Below are positions 10,679 to 21,186 of a DNA stretch of 64,000 nucleotides, piece by piece (positions within the stretch are counted from its first letter, which is position 1; every line of letters starts with the position of its first letter). Source of the DNA: Macrosoma leucophasiata (taxonomy: Eukaryota > Arthropoda > Insecta > Lepidoptera > Hedylidae); assembly GCA_036365455.1 (NCBI GenBank), contig JAWQUS010000020.1:2825001-2889000 (forward strand), written 5' to 3'. The translations under genes were made by a program, and so were the position numbers. The notes beneath the pieces are model-generated. The model saw only the letters and a list, made by a program, of their open reading frames with translations. It was not told the DNA's origin and searched no databases.

Positions 10679-11015
10679 ACTAGCTGTGCCCGCGACTTCG
10701 TCCGCGTGAGAATTTATGATTGTTCAGTATCTACCCGGACGAAATCGTGGGCGCATCTTGTATAAAAGTAGCTTAAGTTACTCCTTATTACATAAGCTAT
10801 CTGCCAATTACAGTCCCGACAAAATCGGTCCGGCCGGTCCCGAGATTAGCCGGAACAAAGAGACAGATAGACAGACAGATAAAATTTGTAAAAAAAGATG
10901 TTATGGTATATGTACCGTCTATACCTGCATATGTATGCATTTAGTAAAAAAAATGATATTTTTATATTACAAACAGACACTCCATTTTTATTTATTTGTG
11001 TGTTTACCTAGATAA
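10679..11015 (+). repeat. LINE-type 3' tail T1
   Basis: Starts actagctgtgcccgcgactt and shows the family's 5' hairpin (tgcccgcgacttcgtccg versus cggacgaaatcgtgggcgca). It continues with ttactccttattacataagc, the agacagatagacagacag stretch and a T-rich end. Similar copies: 30748-31060, 42997-43700, 53590-53850 and reverse at 20380-20665. These tails are widely dispersed in lepidopteran genomes; which LINE supplies them cannot be settled here. The frame at 10716-11015 has no domain. Confidence 0.75.
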
Positions 11016-11309
11016 GCTTTGGCCGGCGACTTCGCTCATGGTGATGTCGTTTTTAATAGAGTATTTGATAACATAAATTTACTGTTTTATAGGACATAGG
11101 AAATTTATAAATGTAGGTATTGATATAAAAATTTAACACAAAATCAGTGTAATATATGAGATAGAAAAGTTTCAAAATTACTTAAAGAAATAGAAAAATA
11201 AGCTTTGACTATTAATATCATTTTTTTAGTAAAACACCCAACAATATGTTTTAATATACTATTTAGAAAAAATCAATATTAACGGTCTTAATATAAGATA
11301 TCTTGAATT

Positions 11310-11458
11310 TACTGGTGGAAGAGATCCAGTGACGGAGCTCGTAAGCACCATCGCAGTAGCAAATCTATTAGTCGCTGAATAATTTTGACCGCTATCATGT
11401 TCCTGTGAGGTGGTAACGTACGACCCGGTTACTTCCTACACAGAGGCATAACAACATA
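11310..11458 (+). repeat. SINE-A copy, 3' truncated
   Basis: tttactggtggaagagatcc, agtgacggagctcgtaagc, a diverged middle, and cacagaggcataacaa, after which the element ends in an A run. Confidence 0.75.
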
Positions 11459-11518
11459 AAAAAAATTACCAAAAAATGAAACCACCGAGAATAAATGAAA
11501 CTGAAAAGCAAAAAATAA

Positions 11519-11814
11519 AATTTTGTTGCAAGCCTGTTGACATCTCCGGGCACATTACCAAACTCCGTACTGGGACACGTCCAGAAAATAACTTCACGCC
11601 TGTAATCCCCGAAAGGGTGGGCAGAGGTAAATGCATGCATTCAAGCATACATGCAAACACCCACGACTCGCCGGTTACGTTTTGGCCCATGTAACAGGTG
11701 GCGAGCCTATTGACATCTCCGGGTACATTACCGAGTTACTGGCAAAATTTCCAGAAAATGGAAAAATCACAATAGAACCAGAGATAAAGGATTTAACACC
11801 CTTATCTCAGATTG
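11519..11814 (-). repeat. SINE-B remnants, interrupted by an RTE end
   Basis: Two pieces: 11524-11588 (gcctgttgacatctccgggc) and a second, longer one from 11590 (taacttcacgcctgtaatcc) to the pyrimidine end near 11814. The tRNA-like head is broken by the RTE insertion at 11815 and only a trace remains after 12246. Confidence 0.8.
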
Positions 11815-12235
11815 ATATAGATTGATATAGATCTTTGCGCAAGATCTGCGGTGTATCACTCACCGATCGCGTTCGTAATGAAGATGTAAGAAAGTGACTT
11901 TGTGTGAATGATAGTATCGGTGTAAAAATGAAAAAAGGCATGCTCCGATGGTTCGGGCATATAGAAAGAATGTCGAATGAGCGAATGACTAAACAGATAT
12001 ACAATGCGAATGTGGATGGTTGCAGAGGCCCAGGAAGACCAAGGCTGACCTACCATGACCAAATAGGTCGAGTTCTGTCTGATGGTGGGGTCAAAAGTCT
12101 TAGGAATCGGCGTGCATGTATGAAGAGAATGATGAAGGTAGATGAGGCACGAGAGGTTTGTCAGAACCGGGATGTCTGGCGCTCTACACTCTCTGCCTAC
12201 CCCGTTAGGGACCTGGCGTGAAGATACATACATAC
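11815..12235 (+). pseudogene. RTE-type LINE C-terminal fragment, 5'-truncated insertion
   Basis: Encodes the C-terminal end of an RTE-like ORF2: LRKICGVSLTDRVRNEDVRK in one frame up to a stop near 11896, then (11904-12221) MKKGMLRWFGHIERM, CRGPGRPRLTY and the terminal VWRSTLSAYPVRDLA. The RWFGHIERM...GRPR.TY order is typical of RTE/BovB-like LINEs. It ends in a tacatacatacat tail. The insertion is flanked by an 11-bp duplication atctcagattg (11804-11814 and 12236-12246), so this is a genuine 5'-truncated insertion into the SINE-B copy. Confidence 0.9.
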
Positions 12236-12246
12236 ATCTCAGATTG

Positions 12247-12720
12247 CCCCGACGTAGCGTAGATCCGTCACTGGAGCTCTACCAACAACATTTTTTTTCC
12301 TGCACTCTGCAAACTCGTATCATATAGGTAGCGGCTTTATAGGTATTGGTGTTTTTGTGTATTTGACATAATAATCTCCAAGATAGGTATTGTGTAAATT
12401 GCAAAGTATATCATATCGATTGATCAACTAGTAGGTACATTGTTATCAAAAGATATCTTGGTTTAAAACAAGGTATTACAAAATGGAGTTAAAATTCAGC
12501 ATCGCGTGATACGCCTTGATACCTAAGTTGGCAATACGGCCGGTGTATTCCAAATGTCGCAGGTTGTAATCGTGTCCAAGTCAAAAAATTTATTTCTGTT
12601 TATTTAAATTCGCCCACAATATTAAGGTACTTACCGAATATTAAGTTTTTTTTAACGTTTGTAACGTATGTAACAAAGGTGGCAAACAAGCATGCAGTTA
12701 ACATGGATGTTATGTGATGA
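12247..12720. other. Low-repeat stretch
   Basis: Starts with a short SINE-A-like remnant (gtcactggagctctaccaac at 12265), then AT-rich sequence with no open frame or repeat that I can place. Confidence 0.4.
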
Positions 12721-12726
12721 CTGCAG

Positions 12727-12835
12727 CCTCATCATCATCATCATCATATCAGCCGCAAAATGTTCACTGCTGGACCAAAGCCTCCCCATAAGGGGGGATA
12801 TGCCATAATGGCCACGCTTGGCATGCAGATTGGCG
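12727..12835 (-). repeat. RTE-type LINE 3' end with (ATC)n tail
   Basis: atcatcatcatcatcat, then gcactgctgg-like cactgctggaccaaagcctc, and ggccacgcttggcatgcag. The plus-strand counterpart is at 21655-21757 (ccaagcgtggcgattgtggt, aaggctttggtccagcagtg, gatgatgatga). Typical microsatellite-tailed RTE end. Confidence 0.75.
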
Positions 12836-12844
12836 TAAGTCATA

Positions 12845-13106
12845 TATATGCATTCAAGCATACATGCAAACACCCACGACTCGCCGGTTACGTTTTGGCC
12901 TATGTAACAGGTGGCGAGCCTGTTGACATCTCCGGGCACATCGCCAAACTCCGAGGTACTGGAAAACTTGAAAAAAATGGAAAAATCCTAATAGAACCTA
13001 AGGAGATAAAGGATTTACACCCTTATCTCTAATATCTCCCGACCCAGGGTATCGAACCCATGACCCCAGCGAAGGAGTGGCCTGCTACCACTAGGCTACT
13101 GCGGTC
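12845..13106 (-). repeat. SINE-B copy
   Basis: tgcattcaagcatacatgca to the head at 13030-13106 (gggtatcgaacccatgac as a diverged B box, cctgctaccactaggctact as A-box region). The distal end is missing, replaced by the RTE end to the left. Confidence 0.85.
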
Positions 13107-13126
13107 GCAATCTACATAGTTACCAC

Positions 13127-13388
13127 CACCACACTCGAGAGCGTATGCACCACCGCATTACCTTACCTATCCGCCAAATGGTAGTGTTCAACACTATCGT
13201 GTTCCAGTTAGATGGTTTTGTATGGCCCCGTAATAACTATCACAGGGACATGGCACCTTAGGTCTCAGGGGTGGCAACGCATCTGCATTTTGACCACTCG
13301 TTTTTATGTAGATATAACTGCAGTCGTCACTTAACATCTATGTGAACTGCATGCTTGTTTGCCACCTTCTTTACATAAAAAAAGATAT
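13127..13388 (+). repeat. SINE-A copy, diverged subfamily
   Basis: accaccgcattaccttacct, atccgccaaatggtagtgtt, gtgttccagttagatggt, tggcaacgcatctgcatttt and an A tail at 13376. Belongs to the 'ggtctcagg' subfamily like 4672-4925. Confidence 0.85.
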
Positions 13389-13639
13389 TGTTCTCACATG
13401 ATAATTAAATCTGCCAATTGAATAAAGAATTACTTCATTCGGGCTGAAATCATGTGTGTGGGTGTACGTATGTATGTCTGTGAGTCATCTGTAACGTGAC
13501 CAAACCTCCTGTTTAGAACGGGACTGTCTTAGGTACCATAGCAAAAAAGCAAAGAACGGAACCCTTATAATCGTCATCTCTGTTTGTCATAATCATATTC
13601 AACATTATAAGCTTAATATCGTGATAGAAAATAACATCC

Positions 13640-13895
13640 GCAAACTACAACAGACCAGTCCCCACTCAGCACCCGTTCACGAGTATAACGTATGTGGCAG
13701 CCATTGCTGTCCAATTTTGTAGATTTCTACATGCTGACTGTAGACATCTACAAAAGAATAAAGGTTGGAATTCAGATACGTTTCCATCCCTGAAGCCTGA
13801 GTTGTTTTGCCATATATTAACTATTTAGCGACAAGTACGAGTAATGCGGTATTGCCTACACCCTAAAGACACCGCGGACACTCCGTCAAAATTCA
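13640..13895 (-). repeat. LINE 3'-end fragment plus diverged SINE-A
   Basis: 13640-13730 (cagcacccgttcacgagtat) matches the reverse of 300-410. From about 13720 a diverged reverse SINE-A follows (gtagacatctacaaaagaat, ccctgaagcctgagttgttt, agcgacaagtacgagtaatg). Confidence 0.6.
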
Positions 13896-14100
13896 ATACT
13901 AACGCTTAATTTGGTCTCTGTTACACAGAGTCCAATCAGTCATTTATCAGTATTTACACGTGCACCTGTGTGCGTAGCACGTAGAAAATACCAACCGTCG
14001 CCCATAAGAGGGGAGGAGGTTGGGTGATGCGAGGAAATCGGGCGGGACGTCGAAGTGACCATTCTATACGCAGTATTATTACATATTCTCTGCTTAAGAC
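13862..14100 (+). repeat. Left arm of a ~3.7-kb spaced inverted repeat
   Basis: caccgcggacactccgtcaa, acgcttaatttggtctctgt, acgtgcacctgtgtgcgtag, gggaggaggttgggtgatgc and gcgggacgtcgaagtgacca recur in reverse order and orientation at 17365-17600. The segment includes a small palindrome around the gcacctgtgtgcg core. No coding sense; probably two copies of a non-autonomous DNA element. Confidence 0.75.
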
Positions 14101-14302
14101 CTGCAGCCGTACCAGAAAGAAAAAAGAAAAATAACACATTATTGCTTTCTCGTTTATTCTTTCGCGCCTTTGTCATATGATGGATCGGGCAATTCAGCGG
14201 TTCCTAAATTGAATCGCAATAAGATGTCATGGTGGTGCAAATTCAGTATCAGGGTACGGCCTCTGCACCACCATCGAAAGCTACAACTCTCTGAATCGTG
14301 GT

Positions 14303-15115
14303 GGACATTGCCCGTGTCCTATCAATATGACCCGTTTGCAGTTACAATACAAAATGGTTGCTTTGCGTTAGTCATTAGTAGGATAGGTACGTGATCGCGA
14401 AACATGACGTCATGTTTTAAATTGTTTTGTGATAAATTTGGCAAATAAGCTTGCAGCTTAAATGGATGATAAGTAATACTACAGCCTATAGACATCTACA
14501 GAAGAATAGAGGTTAGAATGCAGGTTTCTACATCTGAGGCCTAAGTGGCTTTGCCTCTGTTATTGTAAGAACAGGGCTCTATTGGCCATATACTTAACCA
14601 GGACATGACAGTTCTAAGCGATCAACATTGAGCCATCGAAAGTTAGGTATACTACTCGTATTCACAATAATTTTACTGGTGGTAGAGCTCCAGTGACGGA
14701 GCTGGCGGGCTTATGCACCACCGCATTACCTAATATACTTGCCAATAAATGGTAGTGTTCAGCACTATCGTGTTCCGGTCAGGTGGTAATGTATGGCCCT
14801 GTAATTTCCGGCACAAAGGTTAATATAACACCCTATTCCTCAGGAGTGACTACGCATATGCATTTTGACCTCTGGTCTGGTGGGTGTCTATAGGCCGCAG
14901 TCATCACTTAACATCAATGTGAACTGCATGGTTGTTTGCCACTTTCATAACATAAAAATAAATAAGCCAAAACTCCTTTAATAGTCGTGGACAGTGCCCG
15001 TGTCCTGTGAATATGGCCTGTTTGCAGTTACAATACAAAATGGTTGCGTTAGTCATCAGCAGGATACATGATCGCGAAAGATGACGTCACGCGCGAGGCA
15101 TCCGAGCGAATCTAC
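14303..15115 (+). repeat. Direct repeat pair flanking SINE-A copies
   Basis: The segment gtggacattgcccgtgtcct to gtgatcgcgaaacatgacgt (14303-14412) recurs as gtggacagtgcccgtgtcct to atgatcgcgaaagatgacgt at 14991-15088. Between them lie a diverged reverse SINE-A (14440-14640) and a forward SINE-A (14675-14960). Looks like a duplicated unclassified element. Confidence 0.65.
14675..14960 (+). repeat. SINE-A copy, full length
   Basis: actggtggtagagctccagt, gtgttccggtcaggtggtaa, gtgggtgtctataggccgca, and tttcataacataaaaataaa at the end. It differs from the consensus by several substitutions and a small rearrangement near 14820. Confidence 0.9.
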
Positions 15116-15185
15116 AGTTTATGTCCAAGTATGCAATCGAGTTGGAATGCACTCTGAATACGTTGTACAAAGCATTACATCTCGT

Positions 15186-15830
15186 TTTTTTATGTAATGA
15201 AGGTGGCAAACAAGCATGCAGTTCACATTGATGTTAAGTGATGACTGCAGCCTATAGACACCCACACTGCAAGCTTATTTACAACATTTATCACATAAAA
15301 TTATAATAATATACATATGTACCTCATATGATTATGGCTCCGCGATAACTGTCACAGGAGTGGCAAGGTGGCAACGCATTTACATTTTGACCTCTTTTTT
15401 TTGTTCGTGTGTTGATGTCTATAGGCTACAGTCATAACTTTTCAGGTTGCCACATTCGTTAAAAAAAATTAAAGAACATCTTTTTTATGTAATGATGGTG
15501 GCAAACAAGCGTGCAGTTCACATTGATGTTAAGTGATGACTACAGAATATAGCCAATGCAGCTTAATGAAATTGTATGATTATTTAATTAATTAAATTGG
15601 TATTTAAATACAGTTATTTTCCAATATCGAATATTAAATTAAATCAATATATTGTACCTACTGAAAATGACTTGAAACTTGGTGTTACTAATAAAGATAT
15701 TGTATTGTATAGCCACTCGCACAAAGACCAGAGGTCAAAATGCAGATGCGTTGCCACCCCTGAGACCTTAGTTGTTTCGTCTCTGTGATAGTTAATACGG
15801 GGCCATACACCCTCTGACATACCTACTGTT
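15186..15830 (-). repeat. Two reverse SINE-A copies, the second split by a ~155-bp insert
   Basis: First: 15186-15270 (tttttatgtaatgaaggtgg to agacacccacac), 5' part missing. A forward fragment lies at 15335-15460. Second: 15483-15830, starting ttttttatgtaatgatggtg and broken after gactacagaatatagcc (15556) by an AT-rich insert. It resumes at about 15706 with tatagccactcgcacaaaga, so tatagcc may be the target duplication. A short C-rich tail ends it. Confidence 0.7.
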
Positions 15831-16029
15831 GGTGTCAAAAACCGTAAACCCTGTTCTACGGGTCTGCAGCGTGGGAACACATAGCGCACAAACCTAACCA
15901 CCATATATTCGGTTTACAAAACTCAAACACGACTCTACAAAACATAGGTATGCATCTCTTGGTTCATGTCAAGGATCGCCAATTAATGCCAGGGGGGGCC
16001 TCTGACTGAATTCGTGGATATAATAACGG
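15831..16029. other. Unplaced sequence
   Basis: No open frame with a recognisable domain and no family match within the window. Confidence 0.3.
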
Positions 16030-16215
16030 CAACCCTTGAAACATCCTACTGCTGGACACGAGTCTCTCCCCTTTTTGGGGGGAGACCTAGAGCTTACTCC
16101 ACCACGCTGCTCCAATGGTGATGGAGAACCCCCTGTCGGAAGTTTTCAAACCGCACATAAGGCCTTTGACTTTTTATCTATCGATAGCAACCGAGACCGA
16201 CGGCTTTACGTGCCC
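16030..16215 (+). repeat. Repeat E copy, diverged
   Basis: ggcaacccttgaaacatcct, ctgctggacacgagtctctc, ggagcttactccaccacgct-like tagagcttactccaccacgc, tgctccaatg, tcggaagttttcaaaccgc, and tatcgatagcaaccgag. Other copies: 35938-36170 and 45315-45597. A common lepidopteran interspersed repeat; class not certain. Confidence 0.7.
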
Positions 16216-16384
16216 GTCGAAGCACGAAGCATTTTTAATTTGCCACTAGCTTGTTGTTTCAGATCACCCGATTAATTTGGAAAAATACATCAACAAAATT
16301 TCGCGACATTGTCGAACAACAAGACAGATTATCAATATAGATATAAAAAGAAATAATAATCTTAGATTTGAGGTGCTGAAGTTT

Positions 16385-16605
16385 TTTGAACCCCAACATT
16401 TTGGCCTATGTAACCGGGCACATTACCAAACTCCGAGGTACATACAGGCGAATTGAGAACCTCCTCTTTGAAGTCGGTTAAAAATCCCAATAGAACTACA
16501 GATAAAGGATTTGACATCGTTATCTCTGGTAACCCCCGATCCGGGAATAGAACCCAACACCCCAGCATAGTAGTAGCGGTCTGCAACCACTATGCTACCG
16601 AGGCA
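16385..16605 (-). repeat. SINE-B copy, distal part missing
   Basis: cattttggcctatgtaaccg, gggcacattaccaaactccg, B-box region cgatccgggaatagaaccca (diverged), ctgcaaccactatgctaccg. Head retained at the right end, distal body partly deleted. Confidence 0.8.
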
Positions 16606-16938
16606 GTGAAATAATTTAACAACCGAAAATATATAAAACCGTTTAAACTTTAAACCCCAGTCGAACTAACTCGCTCACAACGGGTTCTGTGTTGTGGTAT
16701 TTCACATTATGATTAATTAGCATACCGCTCCATTAAACTCTTAACGATAGCATTAATGAACAACATTTTCATCAAGGCAAGTTCATTAAATAACAAAGTT
16801 TCGATAACACTTAATGTTTAACTATGTTAGTAGGCCATCGGTAGCAGGACACTGCAGCTACGCTGAGATTCAGGGTCCACCGCCTCAGACACCACATAAT
16901 TCCTGTTCTTACCTTTCAGCGCTAAAGGTGTGGGGTGG

Positions 16939-16973
16939 GTGTGTGTGTGTGTGTATGTTGCCTGTGGTGTGAA

Positions 16974-17004
<31 letters not shown>

Positions 17005-17063
17005 TGCCTGTGGTGTGAATGTGTGTGTGTGTGTGTGTGTGTGTATGTTGCCTGTGGTGTGAA

Positions 17064-17094
<31 letters not shown>

Positions 17095-17146
17095 TGCCTG
17101 TGGTGTGAATGTGTGTGTGTGTGTGTGTATGTTGCCTGTGGTGTGA

Positions 17147-17233
<87 letters not shown>
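16939..17233. repeat. (GT)n microsatellite with embedded 20-bp minisatellite unit
   Basis: Five copies of atgttgcctgtggtgtgaat start at 16955, 17001, 17045, 17091 and 17129, separated by (GT)8-13 runs, and are followed by an ~85-bp pure (GT) run. Open frames across it (Val-Cys and Thr-His repeats) are artefacts of the repeat. Confidence 0.97.
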
Positions 17234-17235
<2 letters not shown>

Positions 17236-17364
17236 AAGGGGGCTGGCTCTACTGGGCGTGTGGTATACGGACATACACGGCATACGGACTCCTTGCGCGA
17301 TGGTAATAAAATCTGTGTTTGAATAATTTCGCATAAGCGGAGAGTTCCCTGACAACAACCATAC

Positions 17365-17600
17365 CAGAGAATATGTAATAATACCTATTACGTTTAGAAT
17401 GGACACTTCGACGTCCCGACCGATTTCCCCGCCTCACCCAACCTCCTCCCTTCTTATGGGTGACGTTTGGTATTCTCTACGTACTACGCACACAGGTGCA
17501 CGTGTGTGCGTAGTACGTCACTGATTGATGTCTGTGTAATAGAGACCAAATTAAGCGTTTGTATGGAATTTTGGCGGAGTGTCCGCGGTGTGACCATAGC
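17365..17600 (-). repeat. Right arm of the ~3.7-kb spaced inverted repeat
   Basis: cacttcgacgtcccgaccga, ctcacccaacctcctccctt, gagaccaaattaagcgttt and gcggagtgtccgcggtgtga are the reverse complement of 13862-14100. Its inner palindrome is more complete: cgtactacgcacac (17479) and gtgtgtgcgtagtacg (17502) pair across an aggtgcac core. Confidence 0.75.
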
Positions 17601-17970
17601 CACAATATAGGTTTATACCAAGTGCGGTCTGTGAGTGTAAGCGGATTTTATTTATTATTAACGTAACTTCACGCCTGTAATCCCCGAAGGGGTAGGCAGA
17701 GGTAAATGCATGCATTCAAGCATACATGCAAACACCCACGATTCGCCGGTTACGTTTTGGCCCATGTAACAGGTGGCGAGCCTGTTGACATCTCCGGGCA
17801 CATTACCAAACTTTGAGGTACTGGGAAATTTCCAGAAAATGGAAAAATCCCAATAGAACCAGAGATAAAGGCTTTTTCACCACTATCTCTGATAACCCCC
17901 TACCCGGGAATCGAACCCAGGACCTCAGCGTAGTAGTAGTGGCCTGCTACCACTAGGCTACCGAGGCAGT
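17599..17970 (-). repeat. SINE-D 3' fragment (+) followed by full SINE-B (-)
   Basis: 17599-17658 (aggtttataccaagtgcggt, ctgtgagtgtaagcgg) is the 3' end of SINE-D on the plus strand. It is directly followed by a full SINE-B from gtaacttcacgcctgtaatc (17662) to ccactaggctaccgaggcag (17968). The SINE-B B box (rc of gaatcgaaccc at 17909) is intact and nearly identical to the copy at 4312-4622. Confidence 0.88.
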
Positions 17971-18256
17971 TCTTTATTATTATTTCATAAATCCATTAAA
18001 TGGTAGTATCTTAAATTGATTGACCAATGTTATGGTATGGTTAAGTCGATCCACAATACCTCAATGGAAAGGTTCCGAACGAAAATTCCATGGAGGCCAA
18101 TTAAAACGTTAGATCCGTCGTAAAGCGAGGTGATTCACACCGCTCACGCCATTGCGATAGGGTTGTCGACTGACTGACATATTAATATAAAATTTAATTG
18201 TTTTTTATGGTCCATAACATAAAAAAGCGATTGGATCAACAAGCATATTTAAGGCA

Positions 18257-19070
18257 TTTTACTGGTGGTATAACTATTACGGTGCCGGAGCTTGAGAACT
18301 TAGACACCATCACATTGCCTTATCTACTTGCCGCTAAATGTTCAGCGCTATCGTGTTCCAGTCAAGTGGTAATAATGTACGGCCCTGTAATTTCCGAACA
18401 GTTTTGGCCTTAGGAGTGGCAACAAGGCAGAGGTAAATGCATGCATTCAAGCATACATATAAATTCCTACGATTCACCGGTTACATTTTGACACATGCAA
18501 CAGATGGTGAGGCTGTTGACATCTCCGGGCACATCACCATACTCCGAGGTAGTGGAAAACGTTCAGAGACTTTATATTATTACTGATGGTAGAGCTCCAG
18601 TGACGGAGCTCGCGGGCGTAGGCACCACCGCATTACCTAATATACTTGCCGCTAAATGGTAGTGTTCAGCACTATCGTGTTCCGGCTCTGTAATTTCCGG
18701 CACAGAGGCATAACACCTAATACCTCAGGAGTGGCAACGCATCTGCATTTTGACCTCTGGTCATTGTGTGGGTGTCTATAGGCTGCAGTCATCACTTAAC
18801 ATCAATGTTAACTGCATGCTTGTTTGCCACTTCCATAACATAAAAAAAAGAGAATGGCAAATTCCAATTGAACCAGAGATAAAAGATTTTACACGTTTAT
18901 CTTTTAAACACAGTTGTATCCTTTACTTAATATCTCTGTGATAGTTATAACTTCTAACCAGAACACGATAGAGCTGAACACTACCATTTGGCAGCAGATA
19001 GATTGGATAATGCGTTGGTGCTTGCCTCCCTCGAGTCCCTACCCTGGAATTCTACCACTCCTAAAAAATA
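18257..19070. repeat. Cluster of SINE fragments: A(+), B(-), A(+), A(-)
   Basis: 18260-18422 is a SINE-A with an internal deletion. 18424-18560 is the distal part of a SINE-B (gcatgcattcaagcatacat). 18582-18849 is a good forward SINE-A (actgatggtagagctccagt to cataacataaaaaa). 18930-19060 is a diverged reverse SINE-A (tctgtgatagttataac, cacgatagagctgaacacta). Confidence 0.8.
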
Positions 19071-20030
19071 TGTATTGTACATCCGTCATGTAGATATTAT
19101 GTTACAGAATTAGAAGAGCTGGCATGATTATACTATTAAGAGGGGAGAAGCGAGGAGAGGAGAGGCGTGGCGTGGCATGGTGAGGTGTGGTGTTTTTTGG
19201 TGCGGTAAGGAGATGAGAGCAAAGAGATAATGTACTCTTTGGAGTATACTCCTTGGAGGAGAGTTGTTTTAAGAAAGATGACGTTAGGATGTCATAATTT
19301 TTTCAAACATTGGAACGGATAGCACTAATATATTTTTCATACTTATTTGTAATTGTCGTTTAATTAACATAATCCTGCAGTTCATTATAATTATATGTTA
19401 TAAAAATGTGACATATATTTTAAATTTAGTCGAGAAGAATACTTCTTTTTATTATACTTTTTTAAATATATCCAGTTGTAGTCAACCCTAGCGTTATGAC
19501 GTAAACAATCCCTCAATTTACAGGTCGTCGATTACAGCACCTTAAAATTGATGGACACTTAGGGCCTCTACGGTAGTAACTCATGCTTTTTTTTTCTCAA
19601 GTGTGCGTTAGGAACTTAGATTTAATGACCATCATTTGCATATTTGAACTGTTCAAAATCGAGCTCCGTCATTGGAACTCCACCACCAGTACAATAATAT
19701 TGCAAAGGTACCGGCTAGGCAACTAATTATAATCAGATACATATTATACTATATCTGCGAATAACCGCATCCGTAGACAACACAGACAATGTGAATTTCC
19801 TGACACGCCGTTATTATCGAGTTTTTACAAACACTATCAATAAAGCATGCCCACGAGAATCTACCGTAATGCGTCTTGAGAACCTCTGGATGGTAGAAAA
19901 ATTTGTCGTCTCTCTTGCGACTACTAATGTTCAGTTGCATCAAAAAAAAATATGATTGTTTGAATATTTGTAAAAAGTTGATTATTTGTCATATTCAACG
20001 ATAACACTAAAATTGGCTTAGTAGTCGTAA
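19071..20030. other. Unplaced stretch with a purine-rich block
   Basis: 19139-19235 is strongly G/A-rich on the plus strand (gaggggagaagcgaggagag). The rest is AT-rich without a recognised gene. A small SINE-A 5' remnant (gagctccgtcattggaactc-like) sits at 19660-19690. The open frame at 19749-19943 (-) shows no family feature. Confidence 0.4.
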
Positions 20031-20235
20031 CACACGTCCGGATTTGGTACGGAGCGGACAGCGGATTCGGTACGCTCCGAACCAAATCTGGCCGTGTGTA
20101 GCGACAGCGGCTTTGGTCCAATGCAGTCCGGTCGCGAGTATTTCTTTATGCATCCGCACATTTGTCATTACAGCCGATTTAGTCGGCGAATTAGGTCCGC
20201 CGGACCGAATCCCATCGTGTAACTACTGTTAGCAG
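20030..20235. mobile_element. Hairpin-forming GC-rich MITE-like element
   Basis: cacacgtccggatttggtac-ggagcg at 20033 is the inverse of cgctccgaaccaaatctggccgtgtg (20075-20100). A further related half (gcgacagcggctttggtcc ... ggtccgccggaccgaatcc) runs to 20215. No coding sense. Terminal duplication not clear. Confidence 0.55.
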
Positions 20236-20379
20236 TGACTGTCAAATGCGTTACACCAGCGTATTAAGTGTGAGGTTATCAAAATGTCATATTGAGTTTT
20301 GGCGGGAACCTTGAAAGAGGCGTGTGGTGATCTTATTTTTTTATTTCGTTTTCTTGGTGTATTTTAGAGTTATCTATTA

Positions 20380-20840
20380 CAAATAAATAAAATTGGATTG
20401 TCTGTTTGTAATATAAAAATAACCGCTTTTTACTAAATGCATAATATGTATGTATAATAATACATGGTACATAAACCAAAACAACATTTTTTACAATTTT
20501 TGCCTGTCTGTTTGTTCTCGCTAATCTCGGGATCGGCTGGACCGATTTTGACGGGACTTTCACTGGCAGATAGCTTATGTAATAAGGTGTAACTTAGGCT
20601 ACTTTTATACTAGCTGCGCCCTCGACTCCGTTCGGGTAGATACTGAACAATCTTAAATTAGTCGCGTGATAATTTATGATTCGATAATTTGTTTCTCGCC
20701 TGAAGTCAAATTTTTCTTTCCATTTTTCTTTAAGAAAAATATATTTCACAAGCATGTGTTAATGCGAAATAATATAAAACAATTAATTTATGATTGTTTA
20801 GTATCTACCCGAACGAAATCGTGGACGCAGCTAGTATTAA
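20380..20840 (-). repeat. T1 tail (reverse) whose terminal hairpin is split by SINE-C
   Basis: The reverse T1 tail runs from about 20380 to 20625 (ctagctgcgccctcgactcc). Its hairpin continues to gctagtat at 20836, but is split by a 3' piece of SINE-C (20682-20784; ctcgcctgaagtcaaatttt to aataatataaaacaatt). The SINE piece is flanked by the 11-bp duplication aatttatgatt (20671-20681 and 20785-20795). Confidence 0.85.
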
Positions 20841-21186
20841 ATAAAGTTGGTGGCATTTTTATTGATATAGGTTTATTACAGTATCCATGTATAGTGAAAT
20901 AGAATAACAGTGCGAAAACACGGCTTTTCAGGTTGACTCCAAAACTTCATTGTAAATGTTCTGGTAAAGTAGCCATCGCTTTACTCGAATTACTGACTGT
21001 GACTCACTTGACTGACTAAATAATATACTAACTGATTGACTGACTGATTCTTACTTTAACGCTTTTATACGAATACGAAATATCGTTTTACTTGACATTG
21101 GCAACACGTGTAATAGCGATGCCATTAAAAAAAAAGTGTCATATTGAAAATGGCCAATAACTAGAAGTGAGTGCAAATACAATATC

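Noticed and set aside
11856..12233. 125-codon frame antisense to the RTE fragment
   Set aside because: The sense frame has the RWFGHIERM and GRPR motifs; the antisense frame is a shadow.
16939..17233. CRISPR-like array (regularly spaced 20-bp word)
   Set aside because: Spacers are pure (GT)n and of variable length; eukaryotic minisatellite.
16909..17406. Long open frames of Thr-His or Val-Cys repeats
   Set aside because: They are translations of the (GT)n minisatellite in all frames; no start, domain or codon signal.
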